Origin: Blastopirellula sediminis
Lineage (GTDB): Bacteria > Planctomycetota > Planctomycetia > Pirellulales > Pirellulaceae
Assembly (NCBI RefSeq): GCF_020966755.1
Contig: NZ_JAJKFT010000010.1
Span: forward strand, 1,576,720-1,640,719
Length of the DNA: 64,000 nt
Direction: 5' to 3'
In this document: positions 17,714 to 26,843 of the stretch, in pieces
How the letters are laid out: every line of letters starts with the position of its first letter
Numbering within the stretch: position 1 is the first letter of the stretch
Notes under the pieces: model-generated
What the model was told of the DNA's origin: nothing
What the model saw: only the letters and a program-made list of their open reading frames with translations
The model's database searches: none
Program-made: the position numbers and the translations under genes

Positions 17714-18070
17714 TACAGGGCATAAGGGGAGATATCGCGTGATTTTCTCGGCGAAATCTCAATTTCACCAAGAATGATTGTCGACTTACGTATGGCTAAT
17801 TTGCGGTAGTCTGGTAAGTGAAACAGCTCACTAAAAAAGATCTGGCGTGAGCGAAACTCTTGAACTGGTCAGGGGTTAAATCCAATTGCGGCAAGGTTGT
17901 CGCTAGCAGAATATCTGCGCAAAGGAGAGGTTTTAGCGACCATTTTTGCGGGTGACTTGCCCCTTTTAGTTGGCTACAATTCAGGACGACTCGCATCATT
18001 GCGACTCGCCCCGCCTCCATCCCACCACCTCGCATGCAAGCACGCGTGCGACCCACCCTACGAGCACACG
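17714..18070. other. Intergenic leader between TolC-like and adaptor genes
   Basis: A 357-base gap within an otherwise tight efflux operon. The frame of the adaptor gene is open here from a TTG at 17897, but the translation has no domain-like features. A TACAAT at 17975-17980 could be the -10 box of an internal promoter; the -35 match is weak. A GGAGAGG at about 17922 is not followed by a good start. It may hold a promoter that lets the ABC genes be expressed separately. Confidence 0.35.
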
Positions 18071-19819
18071 ATGACAGGATTTAACACTGTTCATTTGCTG
18101 GGGGTCTCGGCCAACGGTCGTCGAGGATCGACGACGCGATTGGTGGTTGCCTCACTGGCTGTCGTTAGCGTCATCGTTGGCGCAGCGTTTTATTGGAATC
18201 GTCCGAGCGCCAAAGGCGTGGTTGCGTCGAACGAGTTGTTCCACACCATTGAACGAGGCGCGTTCCTGCATGATGTGGTTGAGCGAGGCCAGGTCGAAAG
18301 CGCCTCGAACGTCGAAGTGAAGTCGGAAGTGCGCAGCTATCGCACGACCAACTCATTCGAAATCTTGTGGGCGATCGACGAAGGGGCTCCGGTGAAGAAA
18401 GGGGATCTGCTGATCCGTTTGGACTCGTCGGCGCTGGAAGAAGAGCAAACGCTACAGCAGATGGACGTGACGCAATCGATCGCGTCTCTCTCCAAGGCTG
18501 AAAATGAGTTAGCCGCCGCTCAGATCGCGATGAACGAGTATGTTCTCGGTACGTTCATGGAAGAGTTGAACGAAATCGAAAGCGAAATCACGCTGGCTGA
18601 AGAAAACGTTCGTCGCGCGGAAGAGTATTTGCTCTATAGCGGTCGTCTCGCCGCCAAAGGCTACGTCACCTCGCTGCAATTGCAGGGGGATCAGTTTGCG
18701 CTGAAGAAGGCGAAGATCGAACTCGAAAAGTCGCAGACCAAAAAGAAGGTGCTGCAGGAATACACCAAAGAAAAGAAAATCAAAGAGCTCGACAGCAACA
18801 TCAAGGTGGCGGAAGCCGACCTGGAGGCGGCGAAGGAACGGCTGGAACTCGAAAACAAGATGCTCCAGTTCTTTGAAGATCAGATCGCCGCGTGCGAGAT
18901 TCGGGCTCCCCAAAACGGCCAGGTCGTCTATGCCAACGTTTCGAGCGGCCGCGATTCGAGCGACTTCGTCTTGGAGCCGGGCGCCAAGGTTCGTGAACGC
19001 CAGACACTGGTTCGTCTCCCCGACTACGAAGCGATGCAGATCGTCTGCGACGTCAACGAGTCGCGGATCGCGCTGATCGAAAAGGGAATGCCGGCGACGA
19101 TCAAGCTGGACGCTTACGACAATTTGGAACTGATGGGGGAAGTGATCCGCGTCAACGAATATCCGACGCCGGGAAACTGGATGAGCTCGTCGGTCAAGAA
19201 GTATGCGGTGACCGTCAAAGTGCTGAACCCGACCATGCAGATCAAGCCGGGCATGACGTCGCAGGTTTCGATTCATGTCGAGTCGTCGGCCGACGTCGTG
19301 CAGGCTCCGGTTCAAGCGGTCTACGAACATGACGGTTCTCACTTCTGCATCCTGCGCGACGCGTCGGGCATGGTGCAAGCGCGACGAGTGGAGATCGGCT
19401 CGAACAACAGCCGCTTCGTCGTGATCAGCAAAGGGCTGCAGCCGGGAGACCAGGTCGCGATGAACCCCCGCGGCTTCCTCGATAGCGTCGATCTGCCGGC
19501 CGCCGTTTCGCCGGCCGAAAAAATCGCCCAGCGGTTTGAAGAGGTGAACGCTCGAGAAAAATCGACTGCGACGACCTCGGTCACCAGTTCCGCCGCAGCC
19601 GACGTCGAAAAGATCGCCAACAAGTACGATCGCGACGGGGACGGCGCCTTGAACGCCGCCGAAATCGGCGCCGAAGCGACAACCGATAATGCGGCGCCCA
19701 AGGAGTCGAAGAAGAAGCCGACTCAGGATCAGGTCGCCGACGCGGAGACCTCCGCCGCTGCGACGCAGGAACACGCGGCGCAGCCTGAACGCCAACGGCC
19801 GGCCGGAGGGGGCCAGTGA
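18071..19819 (+). CDS. HlyD/MacA-type periplasmic adaptor with C-terminal EF-hand
   Basis: 582 residues from the ATG at 18071. There is one N-terminal membrane anchor (about 22-42), then the barrel-sandwich half (VESASNVEVKSEV), a long coiled-coil hairpin (about 120-275), the second lipoyl half (CEIRAPQNGQVVYAN), a beta-barrel, and a membrane-proximal domain (VQAVYEHDGSHFCILRD). After the usual adaptor end, residues 520-531 form a canonical EF-hand loop (DRDGDGALNAAE), followed by a disordered tail. It bridges the ABC permease and the TolC-like channel. Its stop overlaps the next gene's GTG start by 4 bases. An EF-hand on an efflux adaptor is unusual. Confidence 0.88.
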   Translation: MTGFNTVHLLGVSANGRRGSTTRLVVASLAVVSVIVGAAFYWNRPSAKGVVASNELFHTIERGAFLHDVVERGQVESASNVEVKSEVRSYRTTNSFEILWAIDEGAPVKKGDLLIRLDSSALEEEQTLQQMDVTQSIASLSKAENELAAAQIAMNEYVLGTFMEELNEIESEITLAEENVRRAEEYLLYSGRLAAKGYVTSLQLQGDQFALKKAKIELEKSQTKKKVLQEYTKEKKIKELDSNIKVAEADLEAAKERLELENKMLQFFEDQIAACEIRAPQNGQVVYANVSSGRDSSDFVLEPGAKVRERQTLVRLPDYEAMQIVCDVNESRIALIEKGMPATIKLDAYDNLELMGEVIRVNEYPTPGNWMSSSVKKYAVTVKVLNPTMQIKPGMTSQVSIHVESSADVVQAPVQAVYEHDGSHFCILRDASGMVQARRVEIGSNNSRFVVISKGLQPGDQVAMNPRGFLDSVDLPAAVSPAEKIAQRFEEVNAREKSTATTSVTSSAAADVEKIANKYDRDGDGALNAAEIGAEATTDNAAPKESKKKPTQDQVADAETSAAATQEHAAQPERQRPAGGGQ

Positions 19820-20535
19820 AATATGCGGTGCAGGTCGAAGACCTTCGGAAGATCTATCATCTGAAGGGAGAAACGGTCCACGCGCTGCGCGGCGTTTCGT
19901 TCGACGTGCCGGAAGGGGACTACGTCGCCATCATGGGGACGTCCGGTTCCGGCAAGAGCACGCTGCTTAACATGTTGGGGTGTCTCGATCGACCGTCGCA
20001 GGGGCGCATTCTCCTCGGCGGTTATGATACCAGCACTCTCTCGGACGACGATCTCTCGCAGATGCGAGCCTCACGCGTCGGCATCATCTTTCAAGCGTAC
20101 AACTTGATCCAGCAATTGACCGTGCTGGAGAATATCGAAGTCCCGCTCTACTATCGCGGCAAAGTAACGGCCGAAGATCGCCGCCGCTGCAAAGAGCTGG
20201 CCTTGATGGTCGGTCTGAAGGGACGCTTGGACCATCGCCCGATGCAGCTTTCCGGCGGTCAGCAGCAGCGCGTCGCCGTCGCTCGCAGCTTGATCAACAA
20301 TCCGGAATACATTCTGGCGGACGAACCGACGGGGAACCTTGACTCCCGCACGACCGAAGAGATTCTGGCGCTGTTTGAGCGACTGAACAACGAAGGTCGG
20401 ACGATCATTATCGTGACGCACGAAGATGACGTTTCGGAGCATGCGCAGCGCGTGATGCGAATGTCGGATGGGCAGATCGCTTCCGACTATAAGATCGAGA
20501 ATCGTCGTTCGGCCCTCGCGGCCGCAGCCTCTTGA
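19816..20535 (+). CDS. ABC transporter ATP-binding protein, MacB/LolD type
   Basis: A 239-residue ATPase. Walker A is GTSGSGKS (41-48), the Q-loop is in IFQAYNLI (91-98), the signature is LSGGQ (145-149), Walker B is ILADE (166-170) followed by PTGNLDSRT, and the H-loop is in IIVTHEDD. These are the hallmarks of the MacB/LolD/FtsE class, which powers conformational change in FtsX-type permeases rather than substrate passage through the membrane. It starts at a GTG overlapping the adaptor stop, with GGAGG about 7 bases upstream, showing translational coupling. The permease follows after 17 bases. Confidence 0.95.
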   Translation: MKYAVQVEDLRKIYHLKGETVHALRGVSFDVPEGDYVAIMGTSGSGKSTLLNMLGCLDRPSQGRILLGGYDTSTLSDDDLSQMRASRVGIIFQAYNLIQQLTVLENIEVPLYYRGKVTAEDRRRCKELALMVGLKGRLDHRPMQLSGGQQQRVAVARSLINNPEYILADEPTGNLDSRTTEEILALFERLNNEGRTIIIVTHEDDVSEHAQRVMRMSDGQIASDYKIENRRSALAAAAS

Positions 20536-20552
20536 TGCGGAGCTAATGGAAA

Positions 20553-21893
20553 ATGCTCGGCATACGAGTCTGGAAACTTGGCGTCAAGAGCTTGCTGCTC
20601 CATCCGATGCGGTCGATGCTGACGATTCTCGGCATCTTCATCGGCGTGGCGAGCGTCATCTGGCTAGTCGCGATCGGCGAAGGGATCAGTCTCAAGGCGC
20701 AAGAGCAGATCGAAGGGCTTGGCGCCGAGAATGTGTTGGTCCGCAGCGTCAAGCCGCCGGCCGAAGCGAACGAAAGCGCTCGTGGGCTGACTCCCTACGG
20801 GCTGACTCGGGACGACTTGCTGCTGTTGCAAGAGACGATCCCGACGATCGACCTGGCGATTCCGATCCGCGAGATTCGCCGCGAGTTCAGCTATGGCCCA
20901 CGCAGCATGTTTGGACGGCTGGTCGGCTGCACGCCGGAATACGCGGAAGTGACTCGCTTGGACGTACAAAAGGGGCACTTTCTTTCGGACGCCGAGGTGC
21001 GCGGTCGCGACAACGTTTGCGTTTTGGCGGCGGAAGTCTCGGAGCGGCTGTTCGGCTTCGCCGATCCAATCGGCAAGCAGATTCATGTGGAGGCCGACTA
21101 TTACACGGTCGTCGGCGTTCTCAAGCCGAGAGCGGCGACCGCGGCGATCGGCGGCAGCATGTCAGGACAAGAGTTCAACAAAGACGTTTACATTCCGATT
21201 TCGACCCTTTGGCAGCGGATTGGCGACCAGGTAATGACCCGTCGCGCCGGCAGCTTTGAAGGGGAAATCGTCGAGCTGAATCAGATCACCCTGCGGATCA
21301 AAAAGAACAGCAATCTGCTGGACGTGCCGGCAGTGTTGGCGACGGCCGACGTGATTCGGGCCAGTCTGGCTCATCATGATCGGGCGAAAGACATTTCAGT
21401 GGTGGTGCCGCTGGAACTGCTGGAGCAATCGCGTCAGACCCGTTTGATGTTCATGGTCTTCATGGGGCTGATCGCGGCGATCTCGCTGTTGGTCGGCGGC
21501 ATCGGCATTATGAACATCATGTTGGCGACCGTGACCGAACGCACGCGCGAGATCGGTATTCGCCGCGCGATTGGCGCCAAACGTCGCGACATCGTGCGAC
21601 AGTTTCTGGTCGAGACGATCGTCCTCTCGGTCGTGGGCGGTTTGACGGGGATTGTCGGCGGCCTCTTCTGCGTGCCGGCGGTCGATCTGATGCGGTGGGG
21701 AGTGCAGAACTACGATCCCGAGCTGATCGCAATGTTGCCTGATACGATTCGTGAAGTTCGCCCCAGTATTGTGCCGATCTCGATTCCGATTGCGTTCATC
21801 ATCTCGGTGGTGGTTGGGGTCGTCTTCGGCATCTATCCGGCCCGCCGTGCGGCTAATCTCGATCCGATCGAAGCGCTCCGCAGCGCAAACTAA
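20553..21893 (+). CDS. MacB-like ABC transporter permease
   Basis: 446 residues. Membrane helix 1 is at about 20-40 (SMLTILGIFIGVASVIWLVAIG). A periplasmic domain (about 50-290, MacB core type) is followed by three helices in the FtsX domain (LMFMVFMGLIAAISLLVGGIGIMNIM; VVGGLTGIVGGLFCVP; SIPIAFIISVVVGVVFGIYPA). The motif TERTREIGIRRAIGAKRRDI is diagnostic of MacB/LolCE permeases. With the preceding ATPase, adaptor and TolC-like protein it forms a MacAB-TolC type system. Substrates of relatives are macrolides, peptides and lipids; here unknown. The end PARRAANLDPIEALR is also typical. Confidence 0.95.
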   Translation: MLGIRVWKLGVKSLLLHPMRSMLTILGIFIGVASVIWLVAIGEGISLKAQEQIEGLGAENVLVRSVKPPAEANESARGLTPYGLTRDDLLLLQETIPTIDLAIPIREIRREFSYGPRSMFGRLVGCTPEYAEVTRLDVQKGHFLSDAEVRGRDNVCVLAAEVSERLFGFADPIGKQIHVEADYYTVVGVLKPRAATAAIGGSMSGQEFNKDVYIPISTLWQRIGDQVMTRRAGSFEGEIVELNQITLRIKKNSNLLDVPAVLATADVIRASLAHHDRAKDISVVVPLELLEQSRQTRLMFMVFMGLIAAISLLVGGIGIMNIMLATVTERTREIGIRRAIGAKRRDIVRQFLVETIVLSVVGGLTGIVGGLFCVPAVDLMRWGVQNYDPELIAMLPDTIREVRPSIVPISIPIAFIISVVVGVVFGIYPARRAANLDPIEALRSAN

Positions 21894-21961
21894 TCGCCCG
21901 CGGTTCGTGAATCGGCCAACTATCGCGATGGCGGCCGCCGTCTACAATAGTGTCTTTAGCG

Positions 21962-22104
21962 GCCCGAAGCGCAAGCGAGGGAATTGAGGTTGCAAATGAA
22001 TGACGAATGCCGAAGCTCGAATGACGAACTCTCTTTCCTTCGACATTCTGGTTTCGACATTCGTCATTTTAGCCCAACGCATTTCCCTCGCTTGCGCTTC
22101 GGGC
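21962..22104. repeat. Paired inverted intergenic repeat, TAGCCC family
   Basis: GCCCGAAGCGCAAGCGAGG at 21962 and its exact inverse ending at 22104 form 22-base arms about 100 bases apart. Inside them is a second inverted pair (AATGACGAATG and CATTCGTCATT). The element lies between the ABC permease stop and the glycosyltransferase start and may end the efflux transcript. Confidence 0.8.
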
Positions 22105-22146
22105 TACTAATGAAACGCAATTCCTCTTCCTTAGCTCCCCCTCGCT

Positions 22147-23466
22147 ATGTCTGACGCTCCGCTGACTATCGCTTCGATCACCGCCGGCAGCGCCGGGATG
22201 TTTTGCGGCAGTTGCATGCGCGACAATACAATCGCGCGGGCGATGCATCGGGCCGGACATGACGTTCACCTGATTCCGACCTACACGCCGATTCGGACCG
22301 ACGAAGAGAACGTCAGCGACGAGCATCTCTTTTACGGCGGGATCAACGTCTACTTAGAACAGTCGATCCCCGGCTATCGCTTTCTGCCGAGCTTCATCAC
22401 GCATTGGCTCGATCGCCCGGCGATTATCAACTGGGCGACTTCGCGGGGAATTGAGACGAGCGCGAAGAATCTCGGTGCGCTTACCCTCTCGATGCTGCGC
22501 GGCGAACATGGCAACCAGCGGCAAGAAGCGGTTCGCCTGGCCGATTGGTTGGCTGACTCGGTCAAGCCGCAGGTCATCAACTTGTCGAACATCTTGATCG
22601 GCGGCTGTATCGGCGCGATCCGCCGCAAGACCGACGCGCCAATCGTCGTCACGCTGCAGGGAGACGACATCTTCCTAGAGGATCTGCCGGAACCTTACAA
22701 ATCGAAATCGCTCGCCGAGATTCGCAAGTTGGCTCAGCAGGTCGATGGGTTCATCGTCTTCAGTCGCTATTACGCCGAGTTCATGAGCGAGTGGTTCCAG
22801 ACGCCGATCGAGAAGTTTCGGATCGTACCGCTGGGGATCGACGTCGCCGACTTTCCGTTGGAGCTTGCCCAGAACCGTCCTTTTCTGGAAGACGCGCCGC
22901 CGACGATCGGTTATCTGGCGCGTTTGGCGCCGGAGAAAGGACTGCACTTGCTGGTCGACGCGTTCGTCCAGTTGCGGCAGATGCCGGGAATGGAGCGTGC
23001 CGAATTGAAAATCGCAGGCTACCTCGGCGCCCAACATAAGAAGTTCGCCGAAGAGCAGTTCGACAAGCTGAACGCCGCCGGACTGGGGGAAGCGTATCGT
23101 TACGTCGGCGAAGTCGATCGCCACGGCAAGGTGGAGTTCCTCCATTCGATTGACGTCTTGTCGACGCCGACGATCTATCGGGAACCGAAAGGATTGTTTG
23201 TGCTGGAAGCGCTCGCTTCCGGCGTGCCGGTGATTCAACCGGCACATGGCGCTTTTCCGGAACTGTTAGCGGCGACCGGCGGCGGACATCTTGTTCCGCC
23301 TGACGATTCGACCGCTTTGGCTCAGAAGTTGGCTGCGGTTTTGTCCAATCGGGCCGAAAGTCGTCGACTGGGGATGGAAGGTTGCCTGGCGGTGCACCAG
23401 CGTTATCACGCTGACGCGGCGGCGGCGGCGACGATTGACGAGTATCGCCTACTACTCCGTCGTTGA
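22147..23466 (+). CDS. Glycosyltransferase family 4 protein
   Basis: A 439-residue GT-B enzyme. The N-terminal part has ITAGSAGMFCGSCMRDNTIARAMHRAGHDVHLIP, a variant of the usual glycine-rich first loop. The C-terminal half has YLARLAPEKGLHLLVDAF and the nucleotide-sugar motif EPKGLFVLEALASGVPVIQP, with the paired glutamates of the GT4 E-x7-E motif. The acceptor and donor are not predictable. There are no membrane segments. The last 15 bases overlap tail to tail with the next gene on the opposite strand. It is preceded by a repeat element and appears monocistronic. Confidence 0.88.
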   Translation: MSDAPLTIASITAGSAGMFCGSCMRDNTIARAMHRAGHDVHLIPTYTPIRTDEENVSDEHLFYGGINVYLEQSIPGYRFLPSFITHWLDRPAIINWATSRGIETSAKNLGALTLSMLRGEHGNQRQEAVRLADWLADSVKPQVINLSNILIGGCIGAIRRKTDAPIVVTLQGDDIFLEDLPEPYKSKSLAEIRKLAQQVDGFIVFSRYYAEFMSEWFQTPIEKFRIVPLGIDVADFPLELAQNRPFLEDAPPTIGYLARLAPEKGLHLLVDAFVQLRQMPGMERAELKIAGYLGAQHKKFAEEQFDKLNAAGLGEAYRYVGEVDRHGKVEFLHSIDVLSTPTIYREPKGLFVLEALASGVPVIQPAHGAFPELLAATGGGHLVPPDDSTALAQKLAAVLSNRAESRRLGMEGCLAVHQRYHADAAAAATIDEYRLLLRR

Positions 23467-23883
23467 CGGTACTTCGTGGTCAGCTGGATCAGGGGGGCCC
23501 CAACGAAACGGCCGCGACTCTTGCACCGACGACTCGGTCACTTCGCCGCTTTCGATATCGACCGCGTAATACTTGCGGGGTGGACCGACCGGTGAGCCGA
23601 ACTTCGCGTTGTCGTCGAAGAAGATCCGGATGTAGGTCCGCTTTCCATCGAAGCCGCGGATCTCGCCGCTGTGGATGTCTTTGATCGGGCGACCGGTCGT
23701 CTGGTGAGCGAATTCGATCGCCTTGGCGATCAGCTTGCGATCCGGGGGGAAGGCGGCCAGATAGAGCCCGCGCAGCAGCAGCAAACCTGCGCCGACGGCT
23801 GGCAGGCCAAAAACGATCCACATTCCCCAGTGAAACACGCGGTCGATTACCCGAAAACGGCGACTTGGTAAGAAACGACCCAT
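23452..23883 (-). CDS. Hypothetical membrane-anchored protein
   Basis: 143 residues with one membrane helix at about 18-42 (GMWIVFGLPAVGAGLLLLRGLYLA) after a basic start (MGRFLPSRRFR). This predicts a cytoplasmic N-terminus and an outside C-terminal domain. That domain (KLIAKAIEFAHQTTGRPIKDIHSGEIRGFDGKRTYIRIFF, then YYAVDIESGEVTES) looks like a small alpha/beta fold. No family recognised. It converges on the glycosyltransferase gene with a 15-base overlap and shares an upstream region with the divergent esterase gene. Confidence 0.65.
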   Translation of the reverse strand: MGRFLPSRRFRVIDRVFHWGMWIVFGLPAVGAGLLLLRGLYLAAFPPDRKLIAKAIEFAHQTTGRPIKDIHSGEIRGFDGKRTYIRIFFDDNAKFGSPVGPPRKYYAVDIESGEVTESSVQESRPFRWGPPDPADHEVPSTTE

Positions 23884-24019
23884 TTTACGCGAAAACAGGG
23901 CCGGAGAGCAGGTTGGGGCCTGGCGACGCTGCGGGAAGTGGAAATCGACCTCCCCCCTAGGCTAGAATGGCACGCATCATCCCACCTTCCTCCTTTGACG
24001 CTTTTTCTAAGAGGATCCC

Positions 24020-24919
24020 ATGCGACGATTGCTTGTGACGCGCTGTCTGCCGGCGCTGCTGATCGGTTGGATGCTATTGCCGCTTGCGACCGCGAAGGCC
24101 GAAGAAAAGACCAGCGACGGTGTGAAGCAGCGGACCGAGGTCTACAAGAAAGTGGGCGACGTCGAGCTGACGATGCATATCTACGAGCCGGCCGACCATA
24201 CGGCGCAGGCGAAGAGCCCGGCGATCGTTTTCTTTTTTGGGGGCGGTTGGACCAGCGGTTCGCCAAAGCAATTCTTCCCGCATTGCGAACTGTTGGCCAA
24301 AGAAGGAATGGTCGCGATGGCGGCCGAATATCGGGTCGCCTCGCGTCACAAGGTGAAAGCCGACTCGTGCGTCGCCGACGCGAAGAGCGCCGTCCGTTGG
24401 GCCCGCGCCAACGCCGAAAGGTTGGGGATCGATCCGCAGCGTATCGCCGCCGGCGGCGGATCGGCCGGCGGACATCTCGCGGCCTGTACCGCGGCGATCG
24501 ACGGATTCGAGGAGTCGTCGGAAGACGCGACGATCAGCAGTCGCCCCGATGCACTGGTTCTCTTTAACCCGGCCGTTATCTTGGCGCCTGAGAAGCAGTT
24601 GCCGCCGGCAGTGCTAAAGCGGATGAACGGCTTGGCGGCGCGGATGGGGACCGAGCCGGAAAATCTTTCCCCGTATCACCATCTTCACGCCAAGATGCCG
24701 CCGACGATTATTTTTCATGGGAAAGCGGACGAAACCGTTCCCTATGTGACCGTCGAACGCTATGCCGAGAAAATGCGTGAACTGGGTTGTCTGTGCAAGT
24801 TGGTCGGCTATGACGACGCGGGACACGGCTTTTTCAACCAGGGCCGCGGCGATAATAGCGCCTACCAAGATACGACCAAGCAGATGACGCAGTTCCTGCG
24901 GGATCAGGGTTTCCTTTAA
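24020..24919 (+). CDS. Secreted alpha/beta hydrolase (esterase/lipase family)
   Basis: 299 residues with a signal peptide (hydrophobic about 8-24, AKA cleavage). The oxyanion loop is FFFGGGWTSGSP (71-82), the nucleophile is Ser148 in GGGSAGG, the acid is Asp237 (GKADETVP) and the base is His269 (DAGHGFF). This is the arrangement of acetyl-xylan-esterase/BD-FAE-like carboxylesterases, common in planctomycetes that degrade sulfated or acetylated polysaccharides. The substrate is not certain. AGAGGATC lies about 8 bases before the ATG. Probably monocistronic; the ferredoxin-Trk operon starts 145 bases later. Confidence 0.88.
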   Translation: MRRLLVTRCLPALLIGWMLLPLATAKAEEKTSDGVKQRTEVYKKVGDVELTMHIYEPADHTAQAKSPAIVFFFGGGWTSGSPKQFFPHCELLAKEGMVAMAAEYRVASRHKVKADSCVADAKSAVRWARANAERLGIDPQRIAAGGGSAGGHLAACTAAIDGFEESSEDATISSRPDALVLFNPAVILAPEKQLPPAVLKRMNGLAARMGTEPENLSPYHHLHAKMPPTIIFHGKADETVPYVTVERYAEKMRELGCLCKLVGYDDAGHGFFNQGRGDNSAYQDTTKQMTQFLRDQGFL

Positions 24920-25064
24920 TCAGGCCCCCCAAAGTGAAGCTGCGCGGGCGATCCGTCCCCCAATATTTGTCGCACGGGGGCGGTTGCCGGCTAGAATCGA
25001 ACCGCAAACAGCTTACGATTGGAAGTTTACGGCTTGACGATTCACCTTTAGCGCGAGATTCTGC

Positions 25065-25460
25065 GTGCCGGCATTTACGCACCACATTTTCATTTGCGAA
25101 AATCGTCGCGAGAAGGGACATCCCCGCGGCTCGTGCGACGAACTTGGCGGCGGCGAACTTCGCGACGCCATCAAGAAAGAGCTGAAACGGCACGGATTAA
25201 AAGGAGAAGTCCGGGCCAACAGTGCGGGATGCCTGGATCAATGCGAATGCGGTCCGGTGATTGTGATTTACCCGCAAGCGATCTGGTACGGTGGGGTAAC
25301 CCTCCAAGATGTGCCGCGAATCGTCGAAGAGACGGTGGTGCATGGTCGCGTGCTGGAGGATATCCAAATCCCCGAGGCAGCGCTCAATACGAAAGGGAAA
25401 GTTCCGTTTCAGCGTGGTCGTTGCGATGGTTGCGACGGCGCTAGCGGAACAAGTGAGTAA
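25065..25460 (+). CDS. Thioredoxin-like [2Fe-2S] ferredoxin
   Basis: A 131-residue cytoplasmic protein starting at a GTG. The cluster ligands are Cys11 and Cys24 (C-x12-C) and Cys56 and Cys60 (CLDQC), followed by CGPVIVIYP, the pattern of thioredoxin-fold 2Fe-2S ferredoxins (NuoE-like and cyanobacterial/planctomycete types). An extra C-terminal CDGC pair is present. It is the first gene of a tight run with trkA (3-base gap), trkH and a nitrilase. Whether the redox protein is functionally tied to potassium uptake is unknown. Confident in family, not in role. Confidence 0.88.
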   Translation: MPAFTHHIFICENRREKGHPRGSCDELGGGELRDAIKKELKRHGLKGEVRANSAGCLDQCECGPVIVIYPQAIWYGGVTLQDVPRIVEETVVHGRVLEDIQIPEAALNTKGKVPFQRGRCDGCDGASGTSE

Positions 25461-25463
25461 ACG

Positions 25464-26810
25464 ATGAGAATCGTAGTTTTGGGCGCCGGAACGATCGGTT
25501 CTTGGATCGCCGACTTGATGTGCCGCAATCGCCACAGCGTGACGGTGGTCGATCGTGACCCCGAAACGGTCCGCCGATTGAACAATGAGTTGGACGTTCG
25601 CGCCCTGTGCGGTTCGGCGTCGGAGTCGGCGGTGCTGTTTCAGGCCGACATTCTCGGTTGCGACCTCTGCCTTTCGGTTACCGGCGACGACGAAGTGAAT
25701 ATCGTCGCGGCGAGCATGGCCAAAGCGATGGGCGCCCGCCGAACGGTCGCTCGCGTGTACGGCCGCGTCTTTCGCGACTTGAGCACGTTCGACTATCAGG
25801 AACATTTCAAGATCGATCGTCTGCTCAGCCTGGAGCATCTTTCGGCGATCGAATTCTTGCGCGGCATTCGTACGCCAGGCAGCGCGGTGATGGAAAACTT
25901 CGCCCGCGGCGAACTGGAAGTGCAGGAGATCGTCTGCACCGAAGCGACCCGGGCGATGGGACATCCGCTGAAGACGTTGGAGCTACCCCGCGGTTCGCGC
26001 ATCGGCACGATTCAGCGCGACGGCAAGATGTGGATCGCCGGGGCCAACGATGCGATCGCACCCGGCGACCGGATTACGGTAATCGGAAGTCGCGAGAACA
26101 TCGACGAGGCGAAAGGCAAGTTCCAGGCGAAGCCTGACGTGCGGCGTTCGGTGGTGATCGCCGGCGGCGGCGAAACCGGCTTGCACCTGGCTCGCATGCT
26201 GGAAGGGCATCGCTTCAACGTTTCGCTGATGGAAACGAACAAGGAGCGTTGCGAGTACCTGTCGCGACTCTTGGAGCATACGACGGTGATTCTGGCCGAC
26301 GCGACTCGCCGCGTGGTGCTGGAAGAGGAACGCGTGAATGCGTGCGACGTCTTTGTGGCTTGCACCGGCGACGACGAAAACAACATCATGGCCTGCGTCG
26401 AGGCGGGCGAATTGGGCGCGCCGCAGTTGATGGCGATCGTCCAGCGACCCGACTACGCCAACGTGGTCAACAAACTGGGGATCAACCTGGCGGTCAGCCC
26501 GCGTAACGTGATGGCTCGCCAGGTGCTCGGCTTTTTGAACAACGGTCCGATCGTGACCCGCAAGCAGATTCCCGGCGGCAGCATTGCGATCGTCGAAATC
26601 GAAGTCTTGGCCGGCGCGAAAGCGACTGAGCACGTGCTGGCGAATTTGAAACTGCCGCCGCAATGCTTGATCGCGGCGGTAATGTCTTCCGACTATGTGC
26701 GCGTGCCGACGGCGGATGATCGATTGAGTCCAGGAGATACGGTCGTAGCGCTGGTGGAAGACGGCGCGGTCGATGCGATGCTCGAATTGTTTCACACCAA
26801 TGGTCGCTAA
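25464..26810 (+). CDS. trkA: Trk system potassium uptake regulatory protein TrkA
   Basis: 448 residues with two RCK units. Each has a Rossmann NAD-binding site: VLGAGTIGSWIADLM with VVDRDPE at the N-terminus, and VIAGGGETGLHLARML with METNKE from about residue 228. Each is followed by an RCK-C domain (GSRIGTIQRDGKMWIAG; GGSIAIVEIEVLAG). TrkA sits on the cytoplasmic face of TrkH and gates it in response to NAD(H) and/or ATP/ADP. It begins 3 bases after the ferredoxin stop and is followed 33 bases later by trkH, so the operon link is strong. Confidence 0.95.
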   Translation: MRIVVLGAGTIGSWIADLMCRNRHSVTVVDRDPETVRRLNNELDVRALCGSASESAVLFQADILGCDLCLSVTGDDEVNIVAASMAKAMGARRTVARVYGRVFRDLSTFDYQEHFKIDRLLSLEHLSAIEFLRGIRTPGSAVMENFARGELEVQEIVCTEATRAMGHPLKTLELPRGSRIGTIQRDGKMWIAGANDAIAPGDRITVIGSRENIDEAKGKFQAKPDVRRSVVIAGGGETGLHLARMLEGHRFNVSLMETNKERCEYLSRLLEHTTVILADATRRVVLEEERVNACDVFVACTGDDENNIMACVEAGELGAPQLMAIVQRPDYANVVNKLGINLAVSPRNVMARQVLGFLNNGPIVTRKQIPGGSIAIVEIEVLAGAKATEHVLANLKLPPQCLIAAVMSSDYVRVPTADDRLSPGDTVVALVEDGAVDAMLELFHTNGR

Positions 26811-26843
26811 CCTTCAAGCAGCGCCTCAAGACGATAAGCGCCG

